The notes beneath the pieces are model-generated. The model was not told the origin of the DNA and searched no databases. It saw nothing but the letters and a program-made list of their open reading frames with translations. Shown here in pieces: positions 46,914 to 55,347 of a stretch of 64,000 nt of DNA. How positions within the stretch are numbered: the stretch's first letter is position 1; the number at the start of each line of letters is the position of its first letter. The stretch lies in the NCBI RefSeq assembly GCF_016744155.1, contig NZ_JADGEW010000003.1, forward strand, positions 112,421 through 176,420, in the 5' to 3' direction. The stretch comes from Amphritea sp. GTDB lineage: Bacteria; Pseudomonadota; Gammaproteobacteria; Pseudomonadales; Balneatricaceae. The translations under genes and the position numbers were made by a program.

Positions 46914-48236
46914 ATGAGTAAAAAAATTAGTGTCTGGCAGCTGGATAAGCTTTCACCTGAACAACAGGAGAAGCTGTTACAGCGCACGGAGTCTGACCTG
47001 AGTAACTATATTGCACAGGTTCAGCCGATCATAGAACAGGTTATTGAGCAGGGGGATGCTGCATTAGTTGAGTTTGCCCGACGTTTTGATAGGGCTGAGA
47101 TCTCCATAGATCAGTTGGGGGTTACTGAATCAGAGTTTGACGCTGCCAGTACACAGACCGATGACGAAACGCTAACCGCGATTCGCTTCGCCGCAGATAA
47201 TATTCGCCGTTATCATGAAACTCAAAAACCTGGTGAAATGACGATGCAGGAAGTGCGTAGCGGCAGTTTTGTGGGAGAGCGTTTCTTGCCTATTCCATCG
47301 GTTGCCTGTTATGTGCCGCGGGGCAAGGGGTCCTTTCCCTCGGTATTACTGATGAATGCGATTCCTGCTCTGGTGGCCGGGGTAAAGCGAACCATTGTTA
47401 TTACGCCTCCGGGTGAAGATGGAAGCGTGGATGCGGCAACACTAACCGCCTGTCGTGAGATCGGTATTACCGAGGTGTACAAGTGTGGAGGTGCGCAGGC
47501 AGTGGCAGCGGTTGCTTATGGCACTGAAACCTTGCCCCGTTGCAGCAAAATAGTCGGCCCGGGGAGCCCCTGGATGGTTGCGGCTAAACAACTGCTGTCG
47601 AACCGGATAGATCCGGGCATACCGGCAGGCCCTTCGGAATCGATAGTGTTTGCCGATGACAGTGTTGACGGAGCGCTAGCTGCATTAGATCTTTTGATTG
47701 AAGCAGAGCACGGCCCGGACTCTTCCGCCTATCTGGTGACGACCTCTGCTGAAGTGGCTGACGCCGCCATAGCTGCTTTTCCTGAACACTGGGCCAATAT
47801 GAGCCCACAGCGTGTGGAGTATTCATCGACAGTGCTTTCGGGGCAGATGGGAGGGGTCGTACTGGCTAACAGCATTGAGCAGGCGTTTGATTTTATTAAT
47901 GCATACGGGCCTGAGCACCTACAGTTACTTAGCCGTGACCCATGGCAGTATCTGGGTCGGATAGAGAATGCCGGAGAAGTTCTATTAGGAACGCATTCAC
48001 CGAGTACGCTAGGGAATTATGTGTTGGGCTGTAATGCAGTTCTGCCTACTTCTGGCGCGGCAGCGACTGTATCGCCACTGGGGGTAATGGACTTTATGAA
48101 GTTTATGTCGGTGGCGTATGTAACTGAGAGTGGTTATCCGGAAATGGCGCAGCATGCAAAGGTGCTGGCAACCTATGAAGGCTTTGATGCACATGCTAAT
48201 GCGGTGTCTGAATTGCGGCAGAAGTATCTTAATTGA
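46914..48236 (+). CDS. Histidinol dehydrogenase-like NAD-dependent alcohol dehydrogenase
   Basis: 440 residues of the HisD superfamily (YVPRGKGSFPSVLLMNAIPALVAGVKRTIV; AGPSESIVFAD; AEHGPDSSAYLVT). Some usual HisD wording is changed (GPGSPWMVAAKQ for the GPGN segment) and no other his gene is near. It is therefore more likely a catabolic paralogue, such as sulfopropanediol dehydrogenase HpsN or a histidinol-oxidising enzyme. Which one cannot be decided from sequence. Confidence 0.8.
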   Translation: MSKKISVWQLDKLSPEQQEKLLQRTESDLSNYIAQVQPIIEQVIEQGDAALVEFARRFDRAEISIDQLGVTESEFDAASTQTDDETLTAIRFAADNIRRYHETQKPGEMTMQEVRSGSFVGERFLPIPSVACYVPRGKGSFPSVLLMNAIPALVAGVKRTIVITPPGEDGSVDAATLTACREIGITEVYKCGGAQAVAAVAYGTETLPRCSKIVGPGSPWMVAAKQLLSNRIDPGIPAGPSESIVFADDSVDGALAALDLLIEAEHGPDSSAYLVTTSAEVADAAIAAFPEHWANMSPQRVEYSSTVLSGQMGGVVLANSIEQAFDFINAYGPEHLQLLSRDPWQYLGRIENAGEVLLGTHSPSTLGNYVLGCNAVLPTSGAAATVSPLGVMDFMKFMSVAYVTESGYPEMAQHAKVLATYEGFDAHANAVSELRQKYLN

Positions 48237-48252
48237 AGTAACTTGTAGGCAT

Positions 48253-48282
48253 AAAAAAGCCGGTCATATGACCGGCTTTTTT
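48253..48282. terminator. Bidirectional terminator after the HisD-like gene
   Basis: AAAAAAGCCGGTCATATGACCGGCTTTTTT: a fully self-complementary run with a GC-rich core and A/T tails. It serves both the HisD-like gene and the convergent outer-membrane protein gene. Confidence 0.93.
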
Positions 48283-48307
48283 ATCTGTCCCGAAGGGGAG
48301 TAAGGGA

Positions 48308-48985
48308 TCAGAAGGTACGTGAAACAGTGAACACTACAGTGTTATCATCCAGGTCATCAGTGGTCGCACCTTCAACATCGTTGGCCAGGTACGCTAGCGA
48401 CAGGTCGAGACCAGCAGCGCTGCCGGACACACCAACCGAGTAATCGCTATACTCAGCATCTTTATAGGCGTCGCCTGAGGTATAACCCGCGTGCAGGTCA
48501 AGATTAACCTGTTCTGTGATCGCTGTACTGTAATCCAGCGCAATATAGCTGTAGTCATCACCGCTATTTACATAGTCAGGAGCATAGGCTACCAACAGGG
48601 TAAGGTCTTTGTATGACGCACGCAGGTCCAGTTCAGCAAAGTCGATATCTGTACCGTCGTTATAACCATGGTATTGGAAGTAATACAGGGTGGCATCGTA
48701 GCTCAGGTCTTCAGTAATATCGCCATAGCGGCCGATATAATAATCTATCTCCAGATTGGCATTATCTGTATCGCCAAAGTTTACGTTACTACCCCAGATT
48801 CCGGCATAAATACCGTTATCAAAACCAACGTCAAGACTACCTTGCAGAGCCGGATCACCTGAAGTCTGAGAGACTCCACGGAAACGGTAATCATTAGTGA
48901 AAGTTACGGTGCCAGACACTTCAGCTGCCTGAGCGGAGAAGGTAGCAGCAAGTAAAGCAGCTGGAGCTAACCAGGTTAGTTTCAT
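48308..48985 (-). CDS. Outer-membrane beta-barrel protein, TorF/Gcw_chp family
   Basis: 225 residues. Signal peptide ends FSAQA, then EVSGTVTFTNDYRFRGVSQTSGDPALQGSLDVGFDNGIYAGIWGSNVNF, the recognisable start of the TIGR02001/Gcw_chp family, and a terminal Phe. Strands alternate with Tyr/Asp-rich turns. The family is often found with amino-acid and amine use genes. A copy of the shared promoter element lies 96 bp upstream. Confidence 0.88.
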   Translation of the reverse strand: MKLTWLAPAALLAATFSAQAAEVSGTVTFTNDYRFRGVSQTSGDPALQGSLDVGFDNGIYAGIWGSNVNFGDTDNANLEIDYYIGRYGDITEDLSYDATLYYFQYHGYNDGTDIDFAELDLRASYKDLTLLVAYAPDYVNSGDDYSYIALDYSTAITEQVNLDLHAGYTSGDAYKDAEYSDYSVGVSGSAAGLDLSLAYLANDVEGATTDDLDDNTVVFTVSRTF

Positions 48986-49080
48986 CGTTTATTTCCTTAT
49001 TATTTTATAGAGAAATTATGTTTTTAAAATCACATCAGCATAGAACTGATTTTATAAATATAATGGAGTTTTATGATCGA

Positions 49081-49125
49081 ATAAAATATTATAATCTGAT
49101 GATTTGTATTATTAAATTCGATGCA
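49081..49125 (-). promoter_or_regulatory. Shared 45-bp promoter element, copy 2 (outer-membrane protein)
   Basis: On the minus strand TGCAT-N11-ATACA, 9 bp, then ATTATAATATTTTAT, pointing at the outer-membrane protein gene 96 bp away. The rest of the 436-bp gap is very AT-rich and holds only a hairpin. Confidence 0.75.
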
Positions 49126-49345
49126 GTTTTTTGCTTTTATATTGTTAATCTTTTTAATTTATATTATTTTTTGCATTAATAATAATTAATTTTATTATGA
49201 TTCCGATCTGTTTTTTTCGGGTAATGGTAAAAAATCGAAAGTTAAAATTCTCGTATAAATACAGAAAAAGGCAGGTCAGAATGATGATGCGCTACTATGT
49301 TTGCTCTGGGAGGGCGTTGCATCAAAAGAGCAGCTCATTGATGAA

Positions 49346-49368
49346 AACCACCGACGGGGTCGGTGGTT
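49346..49368 (-). terminator. Terminator after the aminotransferase gene
   Basis: AACCACCGAC-GGG-GTCGGTGGTT, a 10-bp stem; on the minus strand it is followed by TTTTC, so it ends the aminotransferase transcript. Confidence 0.8.
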
Positions 49369-49421
49369 ATTCGGGTAAAGCAAAGCTAATAAGTTCAGCT
49401 CAGAAAGCTAAGCTCCGGCTT

Positions 49422-50816
49422 TCAGAGAAAACCTTCCTGCTGCAGGTCTGCAGTGGTTGCTTCGATACTTTCACGCAGCGTAGCCACTAAGAAGTCAATA
49501 TTCTCCTTGGTCAGCGTCAATGGAGGAGAAAGTACGTTCATATGTGCCAATGGACGAACAATCAGACCCCGTGCCTGACAGTGATCAGCGATACGGTTAC
49601 CTACTTTAGCATCCGGGTCGATCAGTTCTTTGGTTTCTTTGTTGGCTACATTTTCGAGACACATCATAAATTTCCGGCCGCGAACATCACCGACTATCGG
49701 CAAATCGATAAGGCCTTTAACCTGTTCTTCGAAGTATGCACCCATATCTTTAACATGACCGCAGATGTTTTCCCGCTCCATGATCTCGATATTCTTAATG
49801 CCGGCAGCACAACTCACCGGGTGGCCTGAGTAAGTATAACCGTGGGTAAACAGAGCGCCATCAGCCTGAGGTTTGCTGATCACGTCGTAGATTTCATCCG
49901 AGATGATGGTAGCACCCAGAGGCAGGTACCCAGAGGTAAGGCCTTTAGCGCAGGTGATCATATCTGGCACTATGCCGAATTCATCTTCTGAGGCGAACAT
50001 ATGGCCCAGGCGGCCAAATGCGGTGACTACCTCGTCTGATACATAGAGCACTCCGTACTTATGGCATACATCCAGAGTGCGCTTGTGGTAGCCCTTTGGT
50101 GGTACGATAACGCCGCCAGCGCCCATAATTGGCTCGGCAAAAAACATGGCTACATTGTCTGGGCCCAGCTCCAGAATTTTATCTTCCAGTTCCTGCACTT
50201 TCTCGTCACAGAAAGCTTCGATACTTTGCTCTGCAGGACGACGATACGGATTAGGACAAGAGATATGGTGTACCAATTCCTCTTCGATATCGAAGCCGAT
50301 ATGGTCAAATTTAACACCAGTAATCGACATCGCCATGTAGGTACTGCCGTGATAGCCATCGATGCGTGAGATGATCTTCTTCTTACTTTTCTTACCCAGC
50401 TGATTGAAGTAAAAGTGGATCATCCGTACTGCAGTATCATTGGCGACAGAGCCACCGCAACCATAGAAGACATGATTCAGATTACCCGGTGCAAGTTCGG
50501 CCAGCTTTGCTGCCAGTTGGGCTGCAGGTATTGTCGTGTGGTGACCAAAGCTTGAATAGTAAGGGATTTTCATGATCTGGTCGGCAATGGCTTCGGCCAT
50601 CTCTTTGCGTGCATAACCAATATTTACGCACCATAGACCACCAATACCATCGAGGTATTCCCGTCCCTCACCATCTTTTACATGTACATTATCGCTGTCG
50701 GCGAGGATCATTGATCCGGTTTCTTTAAAGGTTGAAAAGTCAGTCCATGGGTGAATGTAGTGGTCTTTGTCCTGTTGCCAAACTGTTTTCATATCGATGT
50801 TTTTGTTATTGGACAT
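49422..50816 (-). CDS. Class III aminotransferase, SpuC-like (amine:pyruvate type)
   Basis: 464 residues. PLP-dependent omega-transaminase: YGCGGSVANDTAVRMIHFYF, GYHGSTYMAMSITG, DEVVTAFGRLG, and the Schiff-base lysine in CAKGLTSGYLPLGA. The wording is closest to putrescine/beta-alanine:pyruvate aminotransferases. It would turn a primary amine into an aldehyde, for which the PuuC-like dehydrogenase is a natural partner; both carry the same promoter element. Single-gene unit. Confidence 0.88.
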   Translation of the reverse strand: MSNNKNIDMKTVWQQDKDHYIHPWTDFSTFKETGSMILADSDNVHVKDGEGREYLDGIGGLWCVNIGYARKEMAEAIADQIMKIPYYSSFGHHTTIPAAQLAAKLAELAPGNLNHVFYGCGGSVANDTAVRMIHFYFNQLGKKSKKKIISRIDGYHGSTYMAMSITGVKFDHIGFDIEEELVHHISCPNPYRRPAEQSIEAFCDEKVQELEDKILELGPDNVAMFFAEPIMGAGGVIVPPKGYHKRTLDVCHKYGVLYVSDEVVTAFGRLGHMFASEDEFGIVPDMITCAKGLTSGYLPLGATIISDEIYDVISKPQADGALFTHGYTYSGHPVSCAAGIKNIEIMERENICGHVKDMGAYFEEQVKGLIDLPIVGDVRGRKFMMCLENVANKETKELIDPDAKVGNRIADHCQARGLIVRPLAHMNVLSPPLTLTKENIDFLVATLRESIEATTADLQQEGFL

Positions 50817-50895
50817 TTTCGAGAACGCTCCTCAAATTATATTTTTGACTATGCCGAATCGCTTAGTTAATACGTTAGAGACTTTACGGATATAA

Positions 50896-50940
50896 ATAAA
50901 ATATTAAATTATTCTCTAGTGGATTAAAAAAACAAATGCA
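50896..50940 (-). promoter_or_regulatory. Shared 45-bp promoter element, copy 3 (aminotransferase)
   Basis: On the minus strand TGCAT-N11-ATCCA, 9 bp, then AATTTAATATTTTAT, ending 80 bp before the aminotransferase start. The remainder of this 345-bp gap contains only the permease terminator. Confidence 0.78.
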
Positions 50941-51075
50941 GTATTGAATAATCTATCAATCACCAGCTTGTTGGTATTCAGTATAGGTGTGGATAGTGTC
51001 TGTTTCAGATAGTAGTGTTTTAGTCGTTGTATTTGCTGCTGTTCATTCGCTAGATTCACGGCAGTGAAAACAAAA

Positions 51076-51102
51076 GGGGTAGCAGGCTAAACCTGCTACC
51101 CC
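51076..51102 (-). terminator. Terminator after the APC permease
   Basis: GGGGTAGCAGG-CTAAA-CCTGCTACCCC, a perfect 11-bp stem followed on the minus strand by TTTTG. Confidence 0.88.
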
Positions 51103-51161
51103 GCTTCGTACCGGAGTCAGACATAACCCGACCCCGGAGGATAACTGGTTGAGCCGTTTTG

Positions 51162-52586
51162 CTACTTAGCTTCCAGGGCTTTTTCAATAGGCTCTGGTTT
51201 GAACAGATCCTTCTTCATAACAACTTTTACCCAGAATACAGCTATCACAGACACAACCCCCAGTACGATGCCGGTTGCTGCGAATATCTGATTACTGAGT
51301 TCAGGTGCCGGAGAGGCATAGACCACCGCGTAGATCATCCCTGCGATACCGATGATCTGTGGTAAAGGGTAGAACGGTGTTTTATATGGACGCTTAATAT
51401 CCGGGTAACGACGGCGCAGCGCGATAACATTTATGTGCGTGATGATATAGGCCAGCAACCAAGCGATAGCGGCAGAGATCAGCAGCAAGCCAATGGCATC
51501 AGGATTGTCACGCATAATCAGCATAGGCAGACCAGTGATCGCAGCAACAAAGAGTACCGCAACCCAAGGTGTTTTGTTTTTGGTCAGTTTTTTCAGCTGT
51601 GGAAAAGCTTGGCCATTCTGTGCCATGCCGTAAAGCATACGAGGGATCGCTGCCAGTGAAGTATTCACCGTACTGCAGGTTGCAGTAACTGCAGCAACCG
51701 CCAGGAAGGTTAGACCAATATCACCAAATACCGCCTTAGCAAAATCGTAGTGTGGCAGGGCAGAACCAGCCAAGTCGTCAGCAGGGATATATAGCAGCGC
51801 GCCTAAGCAATAAATCGCAATAGTTACGAAAATTACAGTGACACCAATGAACATAGAGCGGGGAATGTTGCGGTTTGGATCTTTGGATTCTTCAACCAGA
51901 GGGCAAACGAATTCAGCACCCACATAACCCCAGATTGCCAGAGCTACCAGCGTAATGACTTCTGCGCCCATTGGATTCCAGGTGCTGGTCAGGTCGATAC
52001 CTTCAGGATGAGGGTTTGCTACTCCGCCAACAGCACTCAGACCCAGCACTAGTAGGACTACGACCATAATGAAAGCCAGTACCGACTGTAGTTTGGCAAA
52101 CAGGTCTATACCCATCAGGTTTAGTACCGTGAAGATACCTAGCAGTCCAAAGCCGACTGTGTACTGTGGGAACGCCCCCGGGTAGATCTTTTCAATAATA
52201 AAATCGACCAGCAGTAGCTCTGCGGATAGTGCAAACATAGCGACTGCAACGTAGCCAGAGAAGACTGCCAGAATAGCAGGGAAGTGGCCCAGGGCAACCT
52301 CCGTATAACTACTAAGACTACCAGCACGGGGAATCATCAGAGATAGTTCAGAAAAAGAGTAGATATAGGTTAGTGCTAGAACATAACCGATTACCAGCGG
52401 GATAATGAATCCCAAACCAGCAATACCGGCACCTTGCAGCATGAGAACCATAACACCCTGTGAAACGACCAGACCAACGGCGACAGCTAAGAGTGAGCCG
52501 AGGCCCAGTACTCTGCGGAAGCCCGATTTCTGGCTGTTATCAGCGCTGACGTCAGCGCTGGTTGCATATGTGGAGTTGTCAGACAT
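51162..52586 (-). CDS. APC-family amino acid/amine permease
   Basis: 474 residues, about twelve helices. Start GFRRVLGLGSLLAVAVGLVVSQGVMVLMLQGAG, then SSYTEVALGHFPAI and the E-containing GYVGAEFVCPLVEESKDPNRNIPRSM match the amino acid-polyamine-organocation family. It is 110 bp after the ArgE-like gene on the same strand with no terminator, so probably in its operon. Substrate unknown. Confidence 0.9.
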   Translation of the reverse strand: MSDNSTYATSADVSADNSQKSGFRRVLGLGSLLAVAVGLVVSQGVMVLMLQGAGIAGLGFIIPLVIGYVLALTYIYSFSELSLMIPRAGSLSSYTEVALGHFPAILAVFSGYVAVAMFALSAELLLVDFIIEKIYPGAFPQYTVGFGLLGIFTVLNLMGIDLFAKLQSVLAFIMVVVLLVLGLSAVGGVANPHPEGIDLTSTWNPMGAEVITLVALAIWGYVGAEFVCPLVEESKDPNRNIPRSMFIGVTVIFVTIAIYCLGALLYIPADDLAGSALPHYDFAKAVFGDIGLTFLAVAAVTATCSTVNTSLAAIPRMLYGMAQNGQAFPQLKKLTKNKTPWVAVLFVAAITGLPMLIMRDNPDAIGLLLISAAIAWLLAYIITHINVIALRRRYPDIKRPYKTPFYPLPQIIGIAGMIYAVVYASPAPELSNQIFAATGIVLGVVSVIAVFWVKVVMKKDLFKPEPIEKALEAK

Positions 52587-52696
52587 TTTTCGCTCCTGAA
52601 ATAGAGTTTTTATATTTTTGTTATCAGGTTAGTGTTAATTATGGGCCATTATAGATAGCCCGGGTAAATAGTTGCTGGTTATCCTCCTTGGGATTT

Positions 52697-53854
52697 TTAA
52701 GCGCTTAGCTCATCAATCAAGCGCGCCATAAAGGCTTCGCACTGCTGTAGTTGAGAAATGTGGATGAATTCGTCTGGTTTATGTCCCTGATCCATACTGC
52801 CAGGACCACATACAACGGTTGGGATGCCCAGTACATTACTGAACAGGCCTCCCTCGGTACCGAAGTTGATGTTGGCGTTTGCAGTGGATTGGGCTAGTTT
52901 CTTTACGAAAGCAACGACCTCAGCATCCTCTGCGGTGCTGAGGCCAGGGTATTCAGCGGTAATCTCGATTGAGATATCACAGTCAGCGTCTGTCAGGCGC
53001 ATTTGGTTAACCAGTTCTTCTGCATAGGCTTCGAACTGTACTAACAGGTCGCGGGGATTTTCTTGAGCGATATTGCGGATTTCAAACAGGAATTCGCAAT
53101 GATTAGGCACAATATTTAGGGCTGTGCCACCTTTCACCGTACCGGTATGTACGGTGCTGTAAGGGATATCGTAGCCCGCTTCAAAAGGGCCTGAGTTAGC
53201 TTTGTTTTGTGCGAGTTGTTCTAACCATACAATCAGGCGGGCAGCATAATTCACGGCATTGATACCCTGCGGGGCCATACCTGAGTGACACTCTTTGCCG
53301 GTTACTGTGACTTTTGCCGCCAGCTTACCTTTATGCGCAGTAACAACCTGCATCGAGGTTGGCTCGCCGATAATGCAGACCGCAGGTTGTAAAGGGTGGT
53401 TTTGCATCGTGTGAATCAGGCGACGGACACCTACACAGCCGATCTCTTCATCATATGAGAACGCCAGATGGATAGGGGTATGCAGTGGCTGTTTAATCAT
53501 CTGCGGTACTGCTGCCAATACGACCGCTATGAAGCCCTTCATATCGGTAGTCCCACGGCCGTAGTAGAAGCCATCCTGTTCGGTTAACTGATATGGTTGA
53601 CGGGTCCAGCGTTGTCCGGTTACAGGCACCGTGTCAGTGTGGCCGGACAGCATAACGCCGGCTTTATTCTCAGAACCGATCGTGGCGAATAGGTTGGCTT
53701 TCTTCTCTTTAGTGTCGTGGATCAGCTGGCTGGCGACTCCCAGATTCTCCAGATACCCTTGCACATATGCCATCAGCTGCAGATTGGAGTTACAGCTTGT
53801 GGTGTCAAATCCGATCAGCTGATCAAGGATTTCAAGGGTAAGTGGCTGGGCCAT
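52697..53854 (-). CDS. M20 peptidase, ArgE-like N-deacylase
   Basis: 385 residues. SGHTDTVPV and YGRGTTDMKGFIAVVLAA carry the metal ligands of M20 enzymes; EIGCVGVRRLI holds the catalytic glutamate and GEPTSMQVVTAHKGKL the ArgE wording; C-terminal MDQGHKPDEFI has the last histidine. It resembles acetylornithine deacetylase but is not near other arg genes. A shared promoter element upstream suggests a catabolic deacylase; the natural substrate is unknown. Confidence 0.87.
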   Translation of the reverse strand: MAQPLTLEILDQLIGFDTTSCNSNLQLMAYVQGYLENLGVASQLIHDTKEKKANLFATIGSENKAGVMLSGHTDTVPVTGQRWTRQPYQLTEQDGFYYGRGTTDMKGFIAVVLAAVPQMIKQPLHTPIHLAFSYDEEIGCVGVRRLIHTMQNHPLQPAVCIIGEPTSMQVVTAHKGKLAAKVTVTGKECHSGMAPQGINAVNYAARLIVWLEQLAQNKANSGPFEAGYDIPYSTVHTGTVKGGTALNIVPNHCEFLFEIRNIAQENPRDLLVQFEAYAEELVNQMRLTDADCDISIEITAEYPGLSTAEDAEVVAFVKKLAQSTANANINFGTEGGLFSNVLGIPTVVCGPGSMDQGHKPDEFIHISQLQQCEAFMARLIDELSA

Positions 53855-54061
53855 TGGTAACTCCGTATTAGTGTTCAGTTAATCTCGCCTGAGCGAAGCA
53901 GCCTTCCATGGCCGGTAGTCAGAATCTTCCTGTACAGATGTTTACTATGAACAACTGACTGGGGTTGAGCCGTGAGTAACACCAGTCCAATGAAGGGGAG
54001 TAAGGTTGATATAAATCAACATTTCATCTGTTAACTGAGCATAAGGCGATTTTAACTATCA

Positions 54062-54106
54062 TTAAAATATTATTAATCTAACAACTGGATAAGAAAAAGC
54101 TATGCA
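54062..54106 (-). promoter_or_regulatory. Shared 45-bp promoter element, copy 4 (ArgE-like operon)
   Basis: On the minus strand TGCAT-N11-ATCCA, 9 bp, then TTAATAATATTTTAA, 208 bp before the ArgE-like start. The AT tract is identical over 15 bp to that of copy 5. The other part of the 312-bp gap holds a terminator. Confidence 0.76.
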
Positions 54107-54121
54107 GTTGATGAGGCAAAA

Positions 54122-54147
54122 AAAACGCAGTCGGATGACTGCGTTTT
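54122..54147 (-). terminator. Terminator after the DUF1028 gene
   Basis: AAAACGCAGTC-GGAT-GACTGCGTTTT, an 11-bp stem followed on the minus strand by a run of T. Confidence 0.9.
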
Positions 54148-54166
54148 ATGCTGAAAACACTCTCAG

Positions 54167-54838
54167 TTATTCATCCCCGGGGACACCATAAGAATCAGCA
54201 TTAGCAGGGGCTTTAGCGCGGGTAATGTAAGCATCCATCTGGGGTTGATAGTTTCCCCAGATCATACGCAGCTCATTAATTGGCTCAATATGCCAGTCGA
54301 CTCTAAGATTCACTATTGGCCAATTAGGTTCTGCAGCCACTAGTAGCCCGGCCGATTGAATGGGCCCCAGTTCTCCGCCTGCGGCAAGACCTGCTTCCAA
54401 TGCTTGAAGTAGGCGTTCAGCAAGATGACCACTGCTGTTCTCAAAGCTGTTTATCATCGCTTGAGGCACAGCGGTGTTTTCAAGCAGGTTACCCATGGCA
54501 ATACAGTTCTTTCCTGCTGCGGTTGCATATAGCCCCAGCGCTTCTGAGCCACTGAAAGTGGCGCTATCTCCAGCAAGATTGAGCAGACCTAACTGACGCC
54601 ACTGAATATTATCGTCTAATGTCTCCAGTGCCTGCATCACCTCGGCGGTAGGGAGTTTATCGCTCATTAGGTCAAGCGCCAGCGGGCCAAGGTCTGGGTT
54701 AGTAACGTTCTGTGTCAGCGCTACGCCTATGCCACTGCGCACGAAGGTGCAGCGGCTGGCAACGCAGATGCTGGAAGAGGTGATTGCACAGCCTACCATG
54801 CCGGTATCGGGGCAGACCCCTGCAACGGAAAATGTCAT
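54167..54838 (-). CDS. DUF1028 protein (Ntn-hydrolase-like)
   Basis: 223 residues. MTFSVAGVCPDTGMVGCAITSSSICVASRCTFVRSGIGVALTQ and the GNLLENTAVPQAMINSFENSSGHLAERLLQALEAG block are typical of DUF1028. Family members are thought to have an Ntn-hydrolase-like fold, but no reaction is established. Three bp after the RidA gene and therefore co-expressed with it. Confidence 0.87.
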   Translation of the reverse strand: MTFSVAGVCPDTGMVGCAITSSSICVASRCTFVRSGIGVALTQNVTNPDLGPLALDLMSDKLPTAEVMQALETLDDNIQWRQLGLLNLAGDSATFSGSEALGLYATAAGKNCIAMGNLLENTAVPQAMINSFENSSGHLAERLLQALEAGLAAGGELGPIQSAGLLVAAEPNWPIVNLRVDWHIEPINELRMIWGNYQPQMDAYITRAKAPANADSYGVPGDE

Positions 54839-54841
54839 GGT

Positions 54842-55261
54842 TTATGCCTCATCGTCTGGTATGACAGCAATAATATCGATTTCCATCAGCCATTCTGGCT
54901 GGGCTAGCGCCTGAACAACCAAGCCAGTGGATATAGGGAATGTTCCTTTAAACCATTTCCCGGTTTCTTTATAAACGGCTTCGCGAAAGCGGGGGTCGGT
55001 AATATAGGTGGTCGTCTTAACGACATGGCTTATATCTGAACCAGCTTCTTCAAGTAACTGTTTAACATTTTTCATCGCTTGTTCGGTTTGCGCACCCGGG
55101 TCGCCCAAGCCTATAAGGTTACCATCGAAATCAGTGCCGACCTGGCCCCGGACATAGACGGTGTTACCAGCGCGTACCGCCTGACAAAGATCGTTATCCA
55201 GAGTTTGATTTGGATAGGTCTCTTTGGTGTTAAACATACGAATTCGAGTATGAGTTGGCAT
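54842..55261 (-). CDS. RidA-family (YjgF) protein lacking the archetypal arginine
   Basis: 139 residues; ATG with GGAG 7 bp upstream. LCQAVRAGNTVYVRGQVGTDFDGNLIGLGDPGAQTEQAMKNVKQLLEEAG is the Rid fold. Where RidA enamine deaminases have a key Arg (…ARS…), this one reads PISTGLVV, so the arginine is replaced and it belongs to a non-archetypal Rid subgroup. Such members often sit in catabolic operons, and their chemistry may differ from 2-aminoacrylate deamination. Confidence 0.87.
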   Translation of the reverse strand: MPTHTRIRMFNTKETYPNQTLDNDLCQAVRAGNTVYVRGQVGTDFDGNLIGLGDPGAQTEQAMKNVKQLLEEAGSDISHVVKTTTYITDPRFREAVYKETGKWFKGTFPISTGLVVQALAQPEWLMEIDIIAVIPDDEA

Positions 55262-55299
55262 CTGCTTACTCCAAATAAACTAAAAGTGTAAAAGTAAAA

Positions 55300-55326
55300 A
55301 AGGGTAGAGCCAGTCGGCCTACCCTT
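55300..55326 (-). terminator. Terminator after the flavin monooxygenase
   Basis: AAGGGTAG-N11-CTACCCTT followed on the minus strand by TTTTTTAC. It separates the monooxygenase gene from ridA-DUF1028, though read-through is possible as no other promoter is clear in the 86-bp gap. Confidence 0.8.
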
Positions 55327-55347
55327 AGGTTTAGTTGGCGTTACTGC

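Noticed and set aside
46914..48236. Biosynthetic histidinol dehydrogenase hisD
   Set aside because: No his genes nearby, altered motif wording and a catabolic LysR context; kept only as HisD-like.
49197..49490. Plus-strand frame of 97 codons
   Set aside because: It begins in AT-rich promoter DNA, runs through the aminotransferase terminator into the antisense of that gene, and has no ribosome site.
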